A stretch of 43,797 nucleotides of DNA from Rhodocyclaceae bacterium (GTDB lineage: Bacteria; Pseudomonadota; Gammaproteobacteria; Burkholderiales; Rhodocyclaceae). The stretch covers positions 1 through 43,797 of the forward strand of contig JAGTRP010000028.1 in assembly GCA_018261935.1 (NCBI GenBank), written 5' to 3'. This document shows positions 26,564 through 34,092 of the stretch, piece by piece; the stretch's first letter is position 1, and each line of letters begins with the position of its first letter. The notes under the pieces were generated by a model that had not been told where the DNA came from, made no database searches, and was given only the letters and a program-made list of their open reading frames with translations. The translations under genes were made by a program, and so were the position numbers.

Positions 26564-26995
26564 TCAGATCCCCAGTGCTTCGCGCACTGCGGGAATCAAG
26601 CGGGCACGGATGTCGTCGCGCACGGCGGCGAAGCTTTCCAGCGGCTCGCCATGGGGGTCGTGGAAAGCCACGTGAATGCGCGGCACCGGGCGCGGGAAGA
26701 CGGGACAGCTTTCCTTGGCGTTGTCGCAGACGGTCACCACCAGGTCGATGGCTTCGTTCATCACGGCGTCGATCTCCTTGGGATACAGGCCGCCGGTCGG
26801 CAGGCCGGCCAGCTTCAGCGCTGCAATGGCACCATCCGCCACCCTGGGCTGCGGCCGGGTGCCGGCGGACAGGGCCCGCACCAGCCCGGCCAAGTCCTGG
26901 TTGAGGATGACCTCGGCCATCTGGGAGCGGCAGGAGTTTCCGGTGCAGAGCACCAGCACGGTTTTTGGAGTTTTCATGATGTCCCGATCAGTCAT
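26564..26995 (-). CDS. arsC: Arsenate reductase ArsC, low-molecular-weight phosphatase family
   Basis: The protein has 143 residues from the preferred start. The phosphatase-like loop is C-T-G-N-S-C-R-S near the N-terminus, and the further redox cysteines are in V-T-V-C-D-N-A and S-C-P-V-F-P. This three-cysteine layout is that of thioredoxin-coupled ArsC (S. aureus pI258 type), which reduces arsenate to arsenite. F-H-D-P-H-G carries the general acid loop. The start at 26995 has AAGGGAG at good spacing and overlaps the arsR stop by eight bases; a start at 26977 (M-K-T-P-K) is the alternative. Its product is then exported by ArsA-Acr3. Confidence 0.94.
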   Translation of the reverse strand: MTDRDIMKTPKTVLVLCTGNSCRSQMAEVILNQDLAGLVRALSAGTRPQPRVADGAIAALKLAGLPTGGLYPKEIDAVMNEAIDLVVTVCDNAKESCPVFPRPVPRIHVAFHDPHGEPLESFAAVRDDIRARLIPAVREALGI

Positions 26996-27362
26996 CGGCG
27001 CTCCCTTCAGAGGCATCCGGAATCTTGCTTCGGCGCTTATCCACGGTGCCGCAGGCAGTGGCCTTGGGAAGGCAGGCGTTCCCCTGGCAGCAGTTGCTGG
27101 TCAGGAAGGCGATCAAGTCATCCATGGTGCCGTATTCGACGGAGTAGTGGATGAAGCGGCTTTCCCTCTGCCCGCGGATGAGCCCGACGCGGCTGAGGTG
27201 CGCAAGGTGGAAGGAAAGCGTGGCGGCAGGTATGCCCAGCTTTTCCCCAATGGCACTGGCATTCACCCCCGCCGGCCCGGCTTCGACCAGCATGCGAAAA
27301 ATGGCGAGGCGGGACTCGTGTCCCAAGGCAGCGAGAAGTTCAGCGGCGTTTAGCGTTTCCAT
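26988..27362 (-). CDS. arsR: ArsR-family arsenite-responsive repressor
   Basis: The 124-residue winged-helix protein has the ArsR/SmtB recognition helix region A-A-T-L-S-F-H-L-A-H-L and S-R-F-I-H-Y-S. It lacks the E. coli-type C-V-C in the DNA-binding helix and instead has Cys91, Cys92 and Cys97 after the wing (N-C-C-Q-G-N-A-C). This is close to the three-cysteine C-terminal arsenite site described for Acidithiobacillus ferrooxidans ArsR. It should repress its own operon until arsenite binds. The ATG is only three bases from an inverted repeat and there is no ribosome site, so arsR mRNA may be leaderless. The stop overlaps the arsC start. Confidence 0.94.
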   Translation of the reverse strand: METLNAAELLAALGHESRLAIFRMLVEAGPAGVNASAIGEKLGIPAATLSFHLAHLSRVGLIRGQRESRFIHYSVEYGTMDDLIAFLTSNCCQGNACLPKATACGTVDKRRSKIPDASEGSADD

Positions 27363-27364
27363 AG

Positions 27365-27380
27365 TTCGATGATTATCGAA
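27365..27380 (-). promoter_or_regulatory. Probable ArsR operator
   Basis: TTCGAT-GATT-ATCGAA is a perfect inverted repeat with six-base arms and a four-base spacer, three bases upstream of the arsR start codon and covering the proposed -10 hexamer. Position and symmetry fit autorepression by ArsR. Confidence 0.65.
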
Positions 27381-27397
27381 ATATGGACTCAAGTCAA
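27370..27397 (-). promoter_or_regulatory. Probable ars operon promoter
   Basis: On the minus strand TTGACT (27397-27392) is followed after 16 bp by TAATCA (27375-27370). Transcription would begin at or within a base or two of the arsR ATG at 27362, implying a leaderless message. Confidence 0.5.
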
Positions 27398-27593
27398 TCC
27401 CGGTTTTGTGCCGTCCCATCCGATCGCAAGGGCTGGCGGAGGCCGCCAACGAGACCCCGGTTGCCGGTTCCGTCTGCTTTGGGGCCGCCGTCAACCGTCA
27501 CTGTCGCCCCCAAGCGGACGCATGACAACCGCAACGACTTTGGCAGCTCTATAAGGGGATAGCAGCCGTTCCGTTAGGGCTGTCACTGGGCGT
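27398..27593. other. Intergenic region upstream of the ars operon
   Basis: The stretch from arsR to the autotransporter gene (27363-27807) has no intact gene. Its first part holds the ars promoter and operator, and the IS3 remnant begins at 27594. Between them I see no recognisable coding similarity or hairpin with a U-tract. From 27684 to 27807 there is probably the remaining end of the insertion sequence, then the esterase leader. Confidence 0.5.
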
Positions 27594-27683
27594 GTGCAGC
27601 ATTCGACCCTCGGTTACCTGTCGCCGATCCAGTTCCTGGAACACTGGGTCAGCCAGCAGCATCAGGAAAAACTGGTAGCATGA
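27594..27683 (+). pseudogene. IS3-family transposase C-terminal remnant
   Basis: About 29 codons ending in TGA encode H-S-T-L-G-Y-L-S-P-I-Q-F-L-E-H-W, the typical C-terminal end of IS3-family OrfB integrase-type transposases. Nothing upstream continues the transposase and no terminal repeat is obvious, so only the 3' tip of the element survives. It lies between the ars operon and a lower-GC autotransporter gene, marking an old rearrangement point. Confidence 0.8.
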
Positions 27684-27807
27684 AACCCACTCTTTGGAAG
27701 ATGAAAAACAGAGGGAAGCTCAGTTGAGTCCGCAAATGATCAACGTGCTGAAGGCGAAGCTTCACTAAACGTTTCAAACACGGCACTTACGGGCAAAGGG
27801 GACAAGG

Positions 27808-29673
27808 ATGCGAGAGCACAAGGATTTGAAAATCAAACAACGCGTAGTTGTTGCTGCCATATTAGCTGGCGTGATTGGTACAACACAGGCCGGGAACTAT
27901 TCCGCCGTTTATTTTTACGGTGACAGCCTCACCGACTCAGGCATCTATCGGCTGATATTGCCCAATCCCTCCTATGATCATTTTTCGACCAATCCCGGAA
28001 AAGTCTGGTCGCAGAATCTGGGTGCCAATTACGGCCTCGCGGTAAGCCCGGCCTACGCGGCTCAGCCGAACACAAACCCGATTGCTTTTAGCCCGATTGC
28101 CAGTGGCAACAACTTTGCGACTGGCAGCGCCAGAATTAATCTGGCGACGATCACACCGCCCAATGCCGTACTTATTCCGCCGGTCAGCACTCAGGTGACC
28201 GACATGCTTGCCCGCGGTCCGCTCGATCGCCAAGCCCTCTACGCCATATCCGGAGGCCACAACGATGTCTTTGCGCAACTTTCTGCTCCAAGCAATGGGG
28301 CTGCCGTGGCAGGCATCATCACTGCTGCGAACGACCTGACGGCGCAGGTCACTCGCCTGCAGTCAGCGGGCGCGCGCCATTTGATTGTGATCGGCATCAT
28401 GGACATGACCAAGACGCCAGTTGCTTCCATGCCAGCCGACGTTCCTGATCCGGTTCTGCTTGGCAACCTGGTAACGTCCTTCAACGCAACCCTTGAATCT
28501 GGCCTGGCCGGCAAGAACCTGCTCTATTTCAATACGGGGAACATGCTGAATACCGTTATCGCCAACCCGGCGGCTTACGGATTTACCAACGTCACGGATG
28601 CTGCAACGCCCAGCAGCTCGCTGGGGCGTACCCCTGACCCGGGCAAAGAAACCGGTTACCTGTTTGCCGATATCAGGCATCCCTCGGCCCAGTTCCACAA
28701 AATAATGTCCGACTGGATCTATTCCTCACTGGAAGGCGCCAGCCGGGTTGGCCTGATGTCACAGGTACCACTGGGTCGCTCCGGTGCGCAATGGCGCTCA
28801 ATCGATGGTCGCTTCAACGAATTCCAGAACTTCGGCTTCAAAGGCCAAGGCTTCTTCGTGACCGGCGATTATGCCTCGTCGCAAAAGGATGCTTACGCTG
28901 GTATGCCGTCGGTGGAAGGCTCGGGTGGCAGCCTGATCATGGGTTATGAAAAGGCCTTCAGCGACCAATTGTTTGCTGGCATTACCCTGGGTTACGGCAA
29001 TGCGCCGTTTGACTTGGGTAACAACCAAGGCACCGTCAAATACAATGAATGGGCACTATCGGCATTTGCCTCGCATAAATTTGGCGAGTTTTATGTGAAC
29101 GGACTTGCCACTTATTCCTGGCTCGATTACGAGAGCAAGCGGAACATCGCTCTTGGCCCATTCAATACTAGCGAACACGGCGATACGCGAGGACACCAGT
29201 TCGGCGTAAAAGGGCAAGTCGGCTATAACTTCACACTCGGCAACATCATTCATGGCCCCCTTGTCGGCCTAGCCAGGGAGCGGGTCAACGTGAATGGGTT
29301 TAGCGAGAAGTCTAATAGCGTCACCGCCATGACCTTCGGCGACCAAACCCGGGAATCGTTGCGCTCACGACTTGGCTGGCAGATTGCGGCAGAGACCAGG
29401 TTGGCTGAAATCAAGGTTCGCCCTTATGCTCAGCTCAGTTATGACTATGAACACAAGAAGGACGAGCGCACCTACAGCGCTGGCTTTGTCGGTGGCAATT
29501 CGGCCATGGAAATGCAGACCGCGAACCGAACGGGTGGTTATGGAACCCTGCTTGCCGGCATCAGTGCTGAACTGAGCAAGGGGATGCGACTGGGTGTGGG
29601 TGGCTCAACGACGACTAATCAGCCGGGGGCGAATAACACGGCGATAAATGTAACGCTGAGTGCTTCTTTTTGA
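27808..29673 (+). CDS. GDSL-family autotransporter lipase/esterase
   Basis: The 621-residue protein has a signal peptide (residues about 1-28, basic K-I-K-Q-R then a hydrophobic core ending T-T-Q-A). A GDSL hydrolase passenger follows, with nucleophile Ser40 in Y-G-D-S-L-T-D-S-G, Asn152 in G-G-H-N-D and the dyad Asp288/His291 in D-I-R-H-P. An autotransporter beta-barrel (about 350-621) ends in a terminal Phe, S-A-S-F. This is the EstA/type Va layout: the esterase is displayed on or released from the outer membrane. AAGGGGACAAGG precedes the ATG. The coding sequence is clearly lower in GC than the neighbours (many AAT, ATT, GAA codons) and follows an IS3 remnant, which suggests horizontal acquisition. 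No terminator with a clear stem was found downstream. Confidence 0.93.
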   Translation: MREHKDLKIKQRVVVAAILAGVIGTTQAGNYSAVYFYGDSLTDSGIYRLILPNPSYDHFSTNPGKVWSQNLGANYGLAVSPAYAAQPNTNPIAFSPIASGNNFATGSARINLATITPPNAVLIPPVSTQVTDMLARGPLDRQALYAISGGHNDVFAQLSAPSNGAAVAGIITAANDLTAQVTRLQSAGARHLIVIGIMDMTKTPVASMPADVPDPVLLGNLVTSFNATLESGLAGKNLLYFNTGNMLNTVIANPAAYGFTNVTDAATPSSSLGRTPDPGKETGYLFADIRHPSAQFHKIMSDWIYSSLEGASRVGLMSQVPLGRSGAQWRSIDGRFNEFQNFGFKGQGFFVTGDYASSQKDAYAGMPSVEGSGGSLIMGYEKAFSDQLFAGITLGYGNAPFDLGNNQGTVKYNEWALSAFASHKFGEFYVNGLATYSWLDYESKRNIALGPFNTSEHGDTRGHQFGVKGQVGYNFTLGNIIHGPLVGLARERVNVNGFSEKSNSVTAMTFGDQTRESLRSRLGWQIAAETRLAEIKVRPYAQLSYDYEHKKDERTYSAGFVGGNSAMEMQTANRTGGYGTLLAGISAELSKGMRLGVGGSTTTNQPGANNTAINVTLSASF

Positions 29674-30020
29674 GCAAGCTAAATGCTGGGAAGCTATGAA
29701 TAGCAATTTTGTATAAGGGGCAGGTATCTGATGAGTTAACTGCCATTCGAGCGGCTCATTTTTTTGAAGTTGCAATGTCTCTTGCTGGCCGTGAGCACGC
29801 CTTTTCCGCCTGATCCAGAAAGCAGTCATTCCTTCTCTGGCCGTTCCAGCCCATGACCGCCATGCGGCGACGTAGCCGACAGGCAGTAGCCGTCCCAAAC
29901 CACCCTGAAGCCATCCGAACTCGGTCACCGGTCCGAGCAGTCGGCGTTTTTGCTAAGCTAACGTCTTTACGCTGGCTGCCGCTGTCCAGCCTGGCGGACC
30001 CAATTTACGGAGTAGCGCAT
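29674..30020. other. Intergenic region, no gene seen; possible dispersed repeat
   Basis: These 347 bp separate the autotransporter gene from the DUF2058 gene. The first 90 bp are AT-rich. From about 29770 to 29960 composition is higher in GC and several frames stay open, but none has a ribosome site or a recognisable product. The block may be a dispersed non-coding repeat or a decayed fragment. Confidence 0.35.
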
Positions 30021-30557
30021 ATGGCCTCTTTGCAGGACCAGTTTTTGAAAGCAGGCCTCGTCAGCCAAAAGAAGGTGAAACAGGCCAACCAGGAAAAGAG
30101 CAAGCAGAAGAAGGATGAGCGCCGGAGTGGCACGCAAACTGTCGATGAAGTGCGTCTGGCCGCCCTCGAAACGCAGCGCAAGAATGCCGAGCGGGCCCGC
30201 GAGCTCAATGCCCAGCGCGATGCCGCAGCCAGGCAAAAGGCCATCGTGGCGCAAATTGCCCAAATGGTTCAGCAGAGCCGCCAGAGCAAGGGGGGCGGCG
30301 ATATCGCCTACAACTTCACCCACGACAACAAGATCAAACGGCTATTCGTGTCGGCCGCGGTTCAGGCCGATTTAATCGCCGGGCGCCTGGTGATTGTCTG
30401 CCAAGGCGAATCCATCGAATTGGTCCCCAGGGTGATTGCCGACAAGATCGCCGAGCGCGATGCCTCGCTCGTTGTGCGGGCGAACAAGACCAGCACCGAG
30501 GCGGATGCGGACGATCCGTATGCCGACTACAAGATCCCGGACGATTTGATGTGGTAG
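30021..30557 (+). CDS. DUF2058 (YaiL-like) protein
   Basis: The 178-residue protein opens with A-S-L-Q-D-Q-F-L-K-A-G-L-V, the hallmark of the DUF2058 family (E. coli YaiL). A highly charged Lys/Glu/Arg/Gln-rich coiled coil follows (about 15-85). The compact C-terminal part carries Y-N-F-T-H-D-N-K-I-K-R and ends near D-D-P-Y-A-D-Y-K-I-P-D-D-L-M-W. Family members are described as nucleic-acid associated, but their role is not established. The frame is open upstream; the ATG at 30021 is chosen for family similarity and the GGAG eight bases before it. It is convergent with the next gene, with a hairpin between. Confidence 0.9.
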   Translation: MASLQDQFLKAGLVSQKKVKQANQEKSKQKKDERRSGTQTVDEVRLAALETQRKNAERARELNAQRDAAARQKAIVAQIAQMVQQSRQSKGGGDIAYNFTHDNKIKRLFVSAAVQADLIAGRLVIVCQGESIELVPRVIADKIAERDASLVVRANKTSTEADADDPYADYKIPDDLMW

Positions 30558-30564
30558 GTCGGAC

Positions 30565-30587
30565 GGCTGCCCGGAAATCGGGCAGCC
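30565..30587. terminator. Hairpin between convergent genes
   Basis: GGCTGCCCG and CGGGCAGCC form a perfect nine-base stem around GAAAT, eight bases after the DUF2058 stop and 18 bases from the stop of the convergent gene. No U-tract on either side; it may serve both genes as a bidirectional transcription barrier. Confidence 0.5.
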
Positions 30588-30604
30588 CGGCCGGGACCTG
30601 GCGC

Positions 30605-31501
30605 CTAGCCAGCGTCCTGGAAATCGCGGCAAAGAGAACGGGCTTGGGCACCGAAGACGGTTTCCAGATACCTCACGAATTCACTTGAATACGCCCTGCA
30701 GGAGAGCCGCTGTTCGCGGATGAAGCGCCCATGCTTTTCCAGCGCCCAGCCGATGGTGGCTTCCCAGTCCTTGTTTCCGCGGGTCAGGTTGAAAAGTGAT
30801 TCCAGCAGATTCACCGCCAGACTCTCTTTCCAGAGCCGGCTCTCCCTCTTCGCCGCCCTGAAGGCGGGCGTATTCAACTGCAGCATCAGTTCGTTGTACT
30901 TGAGGAAAAGCTCTACCGCCCTGGCATTAGTCTCCGCGGCTTTCTCAGCCCGCTCATGCTGGCGGACGTCCTTTTCAACGGCGATCGATTCGCGCTGGGC
31001 CTTTTGCGTTTCGTGGAACTGATACGAGCCGAAGATCAGGACGACGACCGCGACCGCCGATGAGACGATGGTCGCAATGTGGGCCAATAATCTTGGCCTC
31101 GTTTCGCCGAAACGGATGCTGCCGGCCGGTGCGGTGACGGGCCCGGGGGCTTCCCCGGCCCCTGGCCGGCCATCCGGCTCCTGCTTGATGCCGCGGGTTT
31201 CTTCCGGGGCAGCCGGCGTGACGCTGACCGCTTCGGAACCATCCGTTGCCTCTGGAACCGAAAGCGCCTTGCTTCTTGCCGCTCTCTTTCGCGTACTTTT
31301 CCGCGGTCCGCTCCCTGCAAGGCCGCCGTCGGACGGCTGTGTCTTGAGGTCGCCGGCCACAGGGAAATCGGCCGGTTCGGGTTCGCTCGGAACGGCGAAA
31401 GCGCCCGCGTCGGATAATTTCGGCGGTGCCGCCTGCACTGGAGACAGGAGTAGCTCGGGGAAGGTCAGCTGCTCCTGCTTAACGCTGTATTTTCGTGCCA
31501 T
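30605..31501 (-). CDS. Hypothetical single-pass membrane protein with long disordered N-terminus
   Basis: I do not recognise this 298-residue protein. Residues 1-130 are rich in Pro, Ala, Ser, Glu and Lys with a basic patch K-S-T-R-K-R-A-A-R-S-K, so probably disordered and cytoplasmic. One membrane helix follows (about 137-158, I-A-T-I-V-S-S-A-V-A-V-V-V-L-I-F-G). Next comes a charged coiled coil (E-T-Q-K-A-Q-R-E-S-I-A-V-E-K) and a C-terminal globular region of about 110 residues with two cysteines. The C-terminal part may sense or bind something at the membrane; nothing in the neighbourhood indicates what. The ribosome site is weak. A TATAAT at 31646-31641 on this strand could be its -10 element, leaving a leader of about 130 bases. 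Confidence 0.75.
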   Translation of the reverse strand: MARKYSVKQEQLTFPELLLSPVQAAPPKLSDAGAFAVPSEPEPADFPVAGDLKTQPSDGGLAGSGPRKSTRKRAARSKALSVPEATDGSEAVSVTPAAPEETRGIKQEPDGRPGAGEAPGPVTAPAGSIRFGETRPRLLAHIATIVSSAVAVVVLIFGSYQFHETQKAQRESIAVEKDVRQHERAEKAAETNARAVELFLKYNELMLQLNTPAFRAAKRESRLWKESLAVNLLESLFNLTRGNKDWEATIGWALEKHGRFIREQRLSCRAYSSEFVRYLETVFGAQARSLCRDFQDAG

Positions 31502-31640
31502 GGTGCTCAGGGGTGTTCTCGGTGCCGGAGGCTAAGCCTTGCTGCCCGGGCTGGAATCTCTCCCGGCGCCGGGATGGGCTGCGGGCTGGAACCGGCGGGG
31601 CCACGAACCGGGCCCTGGGGCAGAAATGCAAAGGGCGCGC

Positions 31641-31646
31641 ATTATA
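31641..31646 (-). promoter_or_regulatory. Possible -10 element for the 30605-31501 gene
   Basis: A perfect TATAAT reads leftwards here, in an otherwise G/C-rich region. No good -35 hexamer is found at 16-18 bp, so the call rests on the -10 alone. Confidence 0.35.
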
Positions 31647-31806
31647 AAGAATCTTTCATTTGCCGGGCCATGCCCACAGCCCCGCCCCGTTTCGGCCCCA
31701 ACAGTTAAGCTCCGCTAAATCATCAATCAATGAAATATCGTTCGTAGAAGCCGTCAACAAGGGCTACATTGCCGCCTTTCCTTGCATCTGCGTTATACAG
31801 TGCTTT
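31647..31806. other. Gene-free stretch ahead of an intrinsic terminator
   Basis: The gap 31502-31871 holds no protein gene. After the possible leftward -10 element, the AT-richer stretch 31700-31806 carries no frame with a ribosome site and no tRNA cloverleaf, yet runs straight into a strong rightward terminator. A short RNA or leader transcript ending at 31834 would explain it; no promoter with good spacing was found. Confidence 0.3.
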
Positions 31807-31834
31807 TTGCCCGCCCCGTGCGGGCAATTTTTTT
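31807..31834 (+). terminator. Rho-independent terminator in a divergent intergenic region
   Basis: TTGCCCGC and GCGGGCAA form a perfect eight-base stem around CCCGT, followed by seven T residues. It points rightwards but no rightward gene lies directly upstream: the nearest upstream gene runs the other way. It stands 38 bases before the next rightward start codon. Confidence 0.85.
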
Positions 31835-31871
31835 CCGTGGATCAACAAAGAATCATGGTTCGGAATGCCCG

Positions 31872-32426
31872 ATGCCCCCGGCAGCCGGCGTGACCACTAC
31901 CCAAGCCCCCTGGCAGAAAACCTTCCTGGCCTTTGCCGGCCCCGGCATCCGCCGCCCATCGGAGTCGATGCGGGTGACGGACATCGACGCCGAAGGGATC
32001 CTGGAGGACCTTGCCGCCCGGGACTGGCAGACGCCGGTCTATGTCGGGACGGGCCGCCATGCCGGCTACACCCTCTGCCATGCCGCCGGCGCCTGGTGCA
32101 CCGCCCTCTTCCACGGCCGCGCCCTGGTGGGCTTCTATGCCGACTCCTACCTCTGGATCGCCGCCTCCCACCGCGGCCGGAGCCTATCCACTCCCCTCAT
32201 CCTGGCCGCCGCGGATCAGCGGGGAGGCACTATCCTGCCCCCCGGCATCGCCCTCCAGGGCTATACCGCCGCCAGCGTCGCCGTCCACCTCGCCGCCCAC
32301 CGCCATGCCGTCCGAACTGCCCTCGCCAAAGGGCTGCCTGTGCCGGCCGAGGTTCTCGAGGAAATCCGGGTTGGGGGCAAGGGCTCCCGTGGCCCTGCGC
32401 TACCGGTCTTCAACCCGGCGGGATGA
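31872..32426 (+). CDS. Hypothetical protein, weak GNAT-like signature
   Basis: This 184-residue protein is unrecognised. Its central part L-W-I-A-A-S-H-R-G-R-S-L-S-T-P-L-I-L resembles motif A of GNAT acetyltransferases, where R/Q-x2-G-x-G/A binds acetyl-CoA, but the glycine pattern is incomplete and the fold cannot be claimed. H-A-G-Y-T-L-C-H-A and W-C-T-A-L-F-H-G-R-A-L-V-G-F-Y-A-D-S look like two beta-strands of such a fold. The start at ATG 31872 lies 38 bases after an intrinsic terminator and has only GGAA upstream; translation might begin elsewhere. The 3' end overlaps the convergent amidase gene by 17 bp. Confidence 0.6.
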   Translation: MPPAAGVTTTQAPWQKTFLAFAGPGIRRPSESMRVTDIDAEGILEDLAARDWQTPVYVGTGRHAGYTLCHAAGAWCTALFHGRALVGFYADSYLWIAASHRGRSLSTPLILAAADQRGGTILPPGIALQGYTAASVAVHLAAHRHAVRTALAKGLPVPAEVLEEIRVGGKGSRGPALPVFNPAG

Positions 32427-33960
32427 TTTCCCGGGCCAACGGTGGCGGGACGAAGCCGCCGAAGACGGTTTCCAGGCGGGCGCTCGTCTGCAGCAGTGCC
32501 TCTTCCTGCCAGCGCTTGCCGATGATCTGCACCCCGACGGGCAGGCCCTCCTCGATCCCGACGGGCAACACCACGACGGGACTGCCGGTCAGGGAAAAGG
32601 GAATGGCCATGGCTACGGTCGCCTCCAGATAGGGCAGGGACCTTGCCCCCGACGCCAGCCGGGGCATCGGCTTCCACGGAGGCATGGGCTGCCCCGGGTA
32701 GGGACCGGTGGCCGCAACCGGGCAAAGAACCGCATCCCAGCAGTCGAGATAGGCTTCCAGGGACTGGATCAGCTGTTCCCGCAGGTCGAGGGCCTGGTTG
32801 TAGCGGGCCAGGTCGAAGGTGAGGCCCCGGGCGACGGCTCGGGCGATGGCCTGCTCCCGGGGCAGGAAATGACGCAGGCCGAGAATGAGCCGGCGTTGCC
32901 ACGAGGGCATGCCGAGACCGATTTCCGCTCCGCCGATCATCCCGAACGCCTCCCAGGCCCGGCCCACGTCGAAGCCGGGCGGCGCCGAACGGACGACCTG
33001 GTGGCCGGCCGCCGCGAGCCTGTCCGCCATCCTGGCGAGGGCGCTCCGGGTCCGGGGGCACAGGGGCGTCCCGTCGAAATCTTCCCACAGGGCGATACGC
33101 AGCCCAGGCCCCCTCCCCTCCTGGACGGGAAGCAGGGGTGCTGGGCGGACAAAGGGCGGAACGGTGGAATCCTCGCCGTCCGGCCCCGCCATCAGGCTGT
33201 AACCCAGATGCAGGTCGGCGACACTGCGGGCCAGGACGCCGACGGACAGCATGTGCCAGACGCTCCGTCCGGGTCTGCCGAAGGCCGGGGGAAGATGGGG
33301 GATATGCCCGGTCCGCGGAATCCGGTTTTCCGTCGCCCGCAGCCCGGCAATCCCGCAATAGGCGGCAGGTATGCGGATGGAGCCGCCGATGTCGCTGCCG
33401 GCTTCCAGCAGGGAGAAGCCGCAGGCGATGGCCACCGCGGCGCCGCCGGAACTGCCGCCGGGGGTGAGGTCGGGATTCCACGGATTGCGGCAGAGTCCGA
33501 ACAAGGGACTCCAGCAATGGGGAGCCCCGGCCAATTCGGGGAGATTGCTCTTGCCCATCAGCACCGCCCCGGCGGACCGCCATCTCGCCACCACGGTGGC
33601 GTCCCGGTCTGGGCGGTAGTTTGCCAGTGGCCGGAAACTCGCCGTCGTCGCCATGTCCTTGGTGGCAAAGGCATCCTTGATCGACACGGGGACTCCCAGC
33701 AGCGGCGGGAGGGGGCCGCCCCCGGCAATCCGCTGGTCGGCTTCCCGAGCCGCAGCCAGGGCGCCTTCCCGGTTGAGGGCGACAAGGGCGTTGAGGCCGG
33801 GGTTGAAGCGGTCGATGCGCGCCTGACAGGCAAGCACCAGCTCCTCGGCGGAATAGCTTCCCTGCCGCAGATCGCGGGCGGCCTCGGTGGCTGTGACCCG
33901 ACCGAGATCCGGGACGCCCGCCCCGCGCCCCACCGGAACCAAACCTTCCAACAGCCCCAT
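32410..33960 (-). CDS. Amidase-signature family hydrolase
   Basis: The 516-residue protein has the Ser-cisSer-Lys triad: Lys95 in V-S-I-K-D-A-F, Ser170 in T-P-G-G-S-S-G-G and Ser194 in S-D-I-G-G-S-I-R-I-P-A. The spacings of 75 and 24 residues equal those of mammalian FAAH. It cleaves amides, but the substrate is unknown. The absence of gatC/gatB neighbours and the length argue against GatA. No signal peptide is seen. AAGGGA lies six bases before the ATG at 33960; an ATG at 33966 is a near-equal alternative. A 15-base palindrome lies between it and the divergent corA. It overlaps the convergent upstream gene by 17 bp at its 3' end. Confidence 0.93.
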   Translation of the reverse strand: MGLLEGLVPVGRGAGVPDLGRVTATEAARDLRQGSYSAEELVLACQARIDRFNPGLNALVALNREGALAAAREADQRIAGGGPLPPLLGVPVSIKDAFATKDMATTASFRPLANYRPDRDATVVARWRSAGAVLMGKSNLPELAGAPHCWSPLFGLCRNPWNPDLTPGGSSGGAAVAIACGFSLLEAGSDIGGSIRIPAAYCGIAGLRATENRIPRTGHIPHLPPAFGRPGRSVWHMLSVGVLARSVADLHLGYSLMAGPDGEDSTVPPFVRPAPLLPVQEGRGPGLRIALWEDFDGTPLCPRTRSALARMADRLAAAGHQVVRSAPPGFDVGRAWEAFGMIGGAEIGLGMPSWQRRLILGLRHFLPREQAIARAVARGLTFDLARYNQALDLREQLIQSLEAYLDCWDAVLCPVAATGPYPGQPMPPWKPMPRLASGARSLPYLEATVAMAIPFSLTGSPVVVLPVGIEEGLPVGVQIIGKRWQEEALLQTSARLETVFGGFVPPPLAREIIPPG

Positions 33961-33998
33961 CGCCATTCCCTTCCCATCACGGAAAGTTGCGACCTTAC

Positions 33999-34013
33999 AT
34001 CATGCCGCATGAT
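33999..34013. promoter_or_regulatory. Perfect 15-base palindrome between amidase and corA genes
   Basis: ATCATGC-C-GCATGAT has seven-base arms and one central base, and lies in the 132 bp divergent promoter region of the amidase and corA genes. Its symmetry suggests an operator for a dimeric regulator. No regulator gene is adjacent. Confidence 0.4.
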
Positions 34014-34092
34014 TAATGCATGGCCGGGACTGGCCTGGGGAGCGCAAAGCGGGCACGATAGCCCCCTTCGAAGAAAGGAAAAGAACCAAGCC

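Noticed and set aside
31502-31871. tRNA or other structured RNA gene before the terminator
   Set aside because: No T-loop or acceptor stem with CCA could be found; only the terminator is clear.
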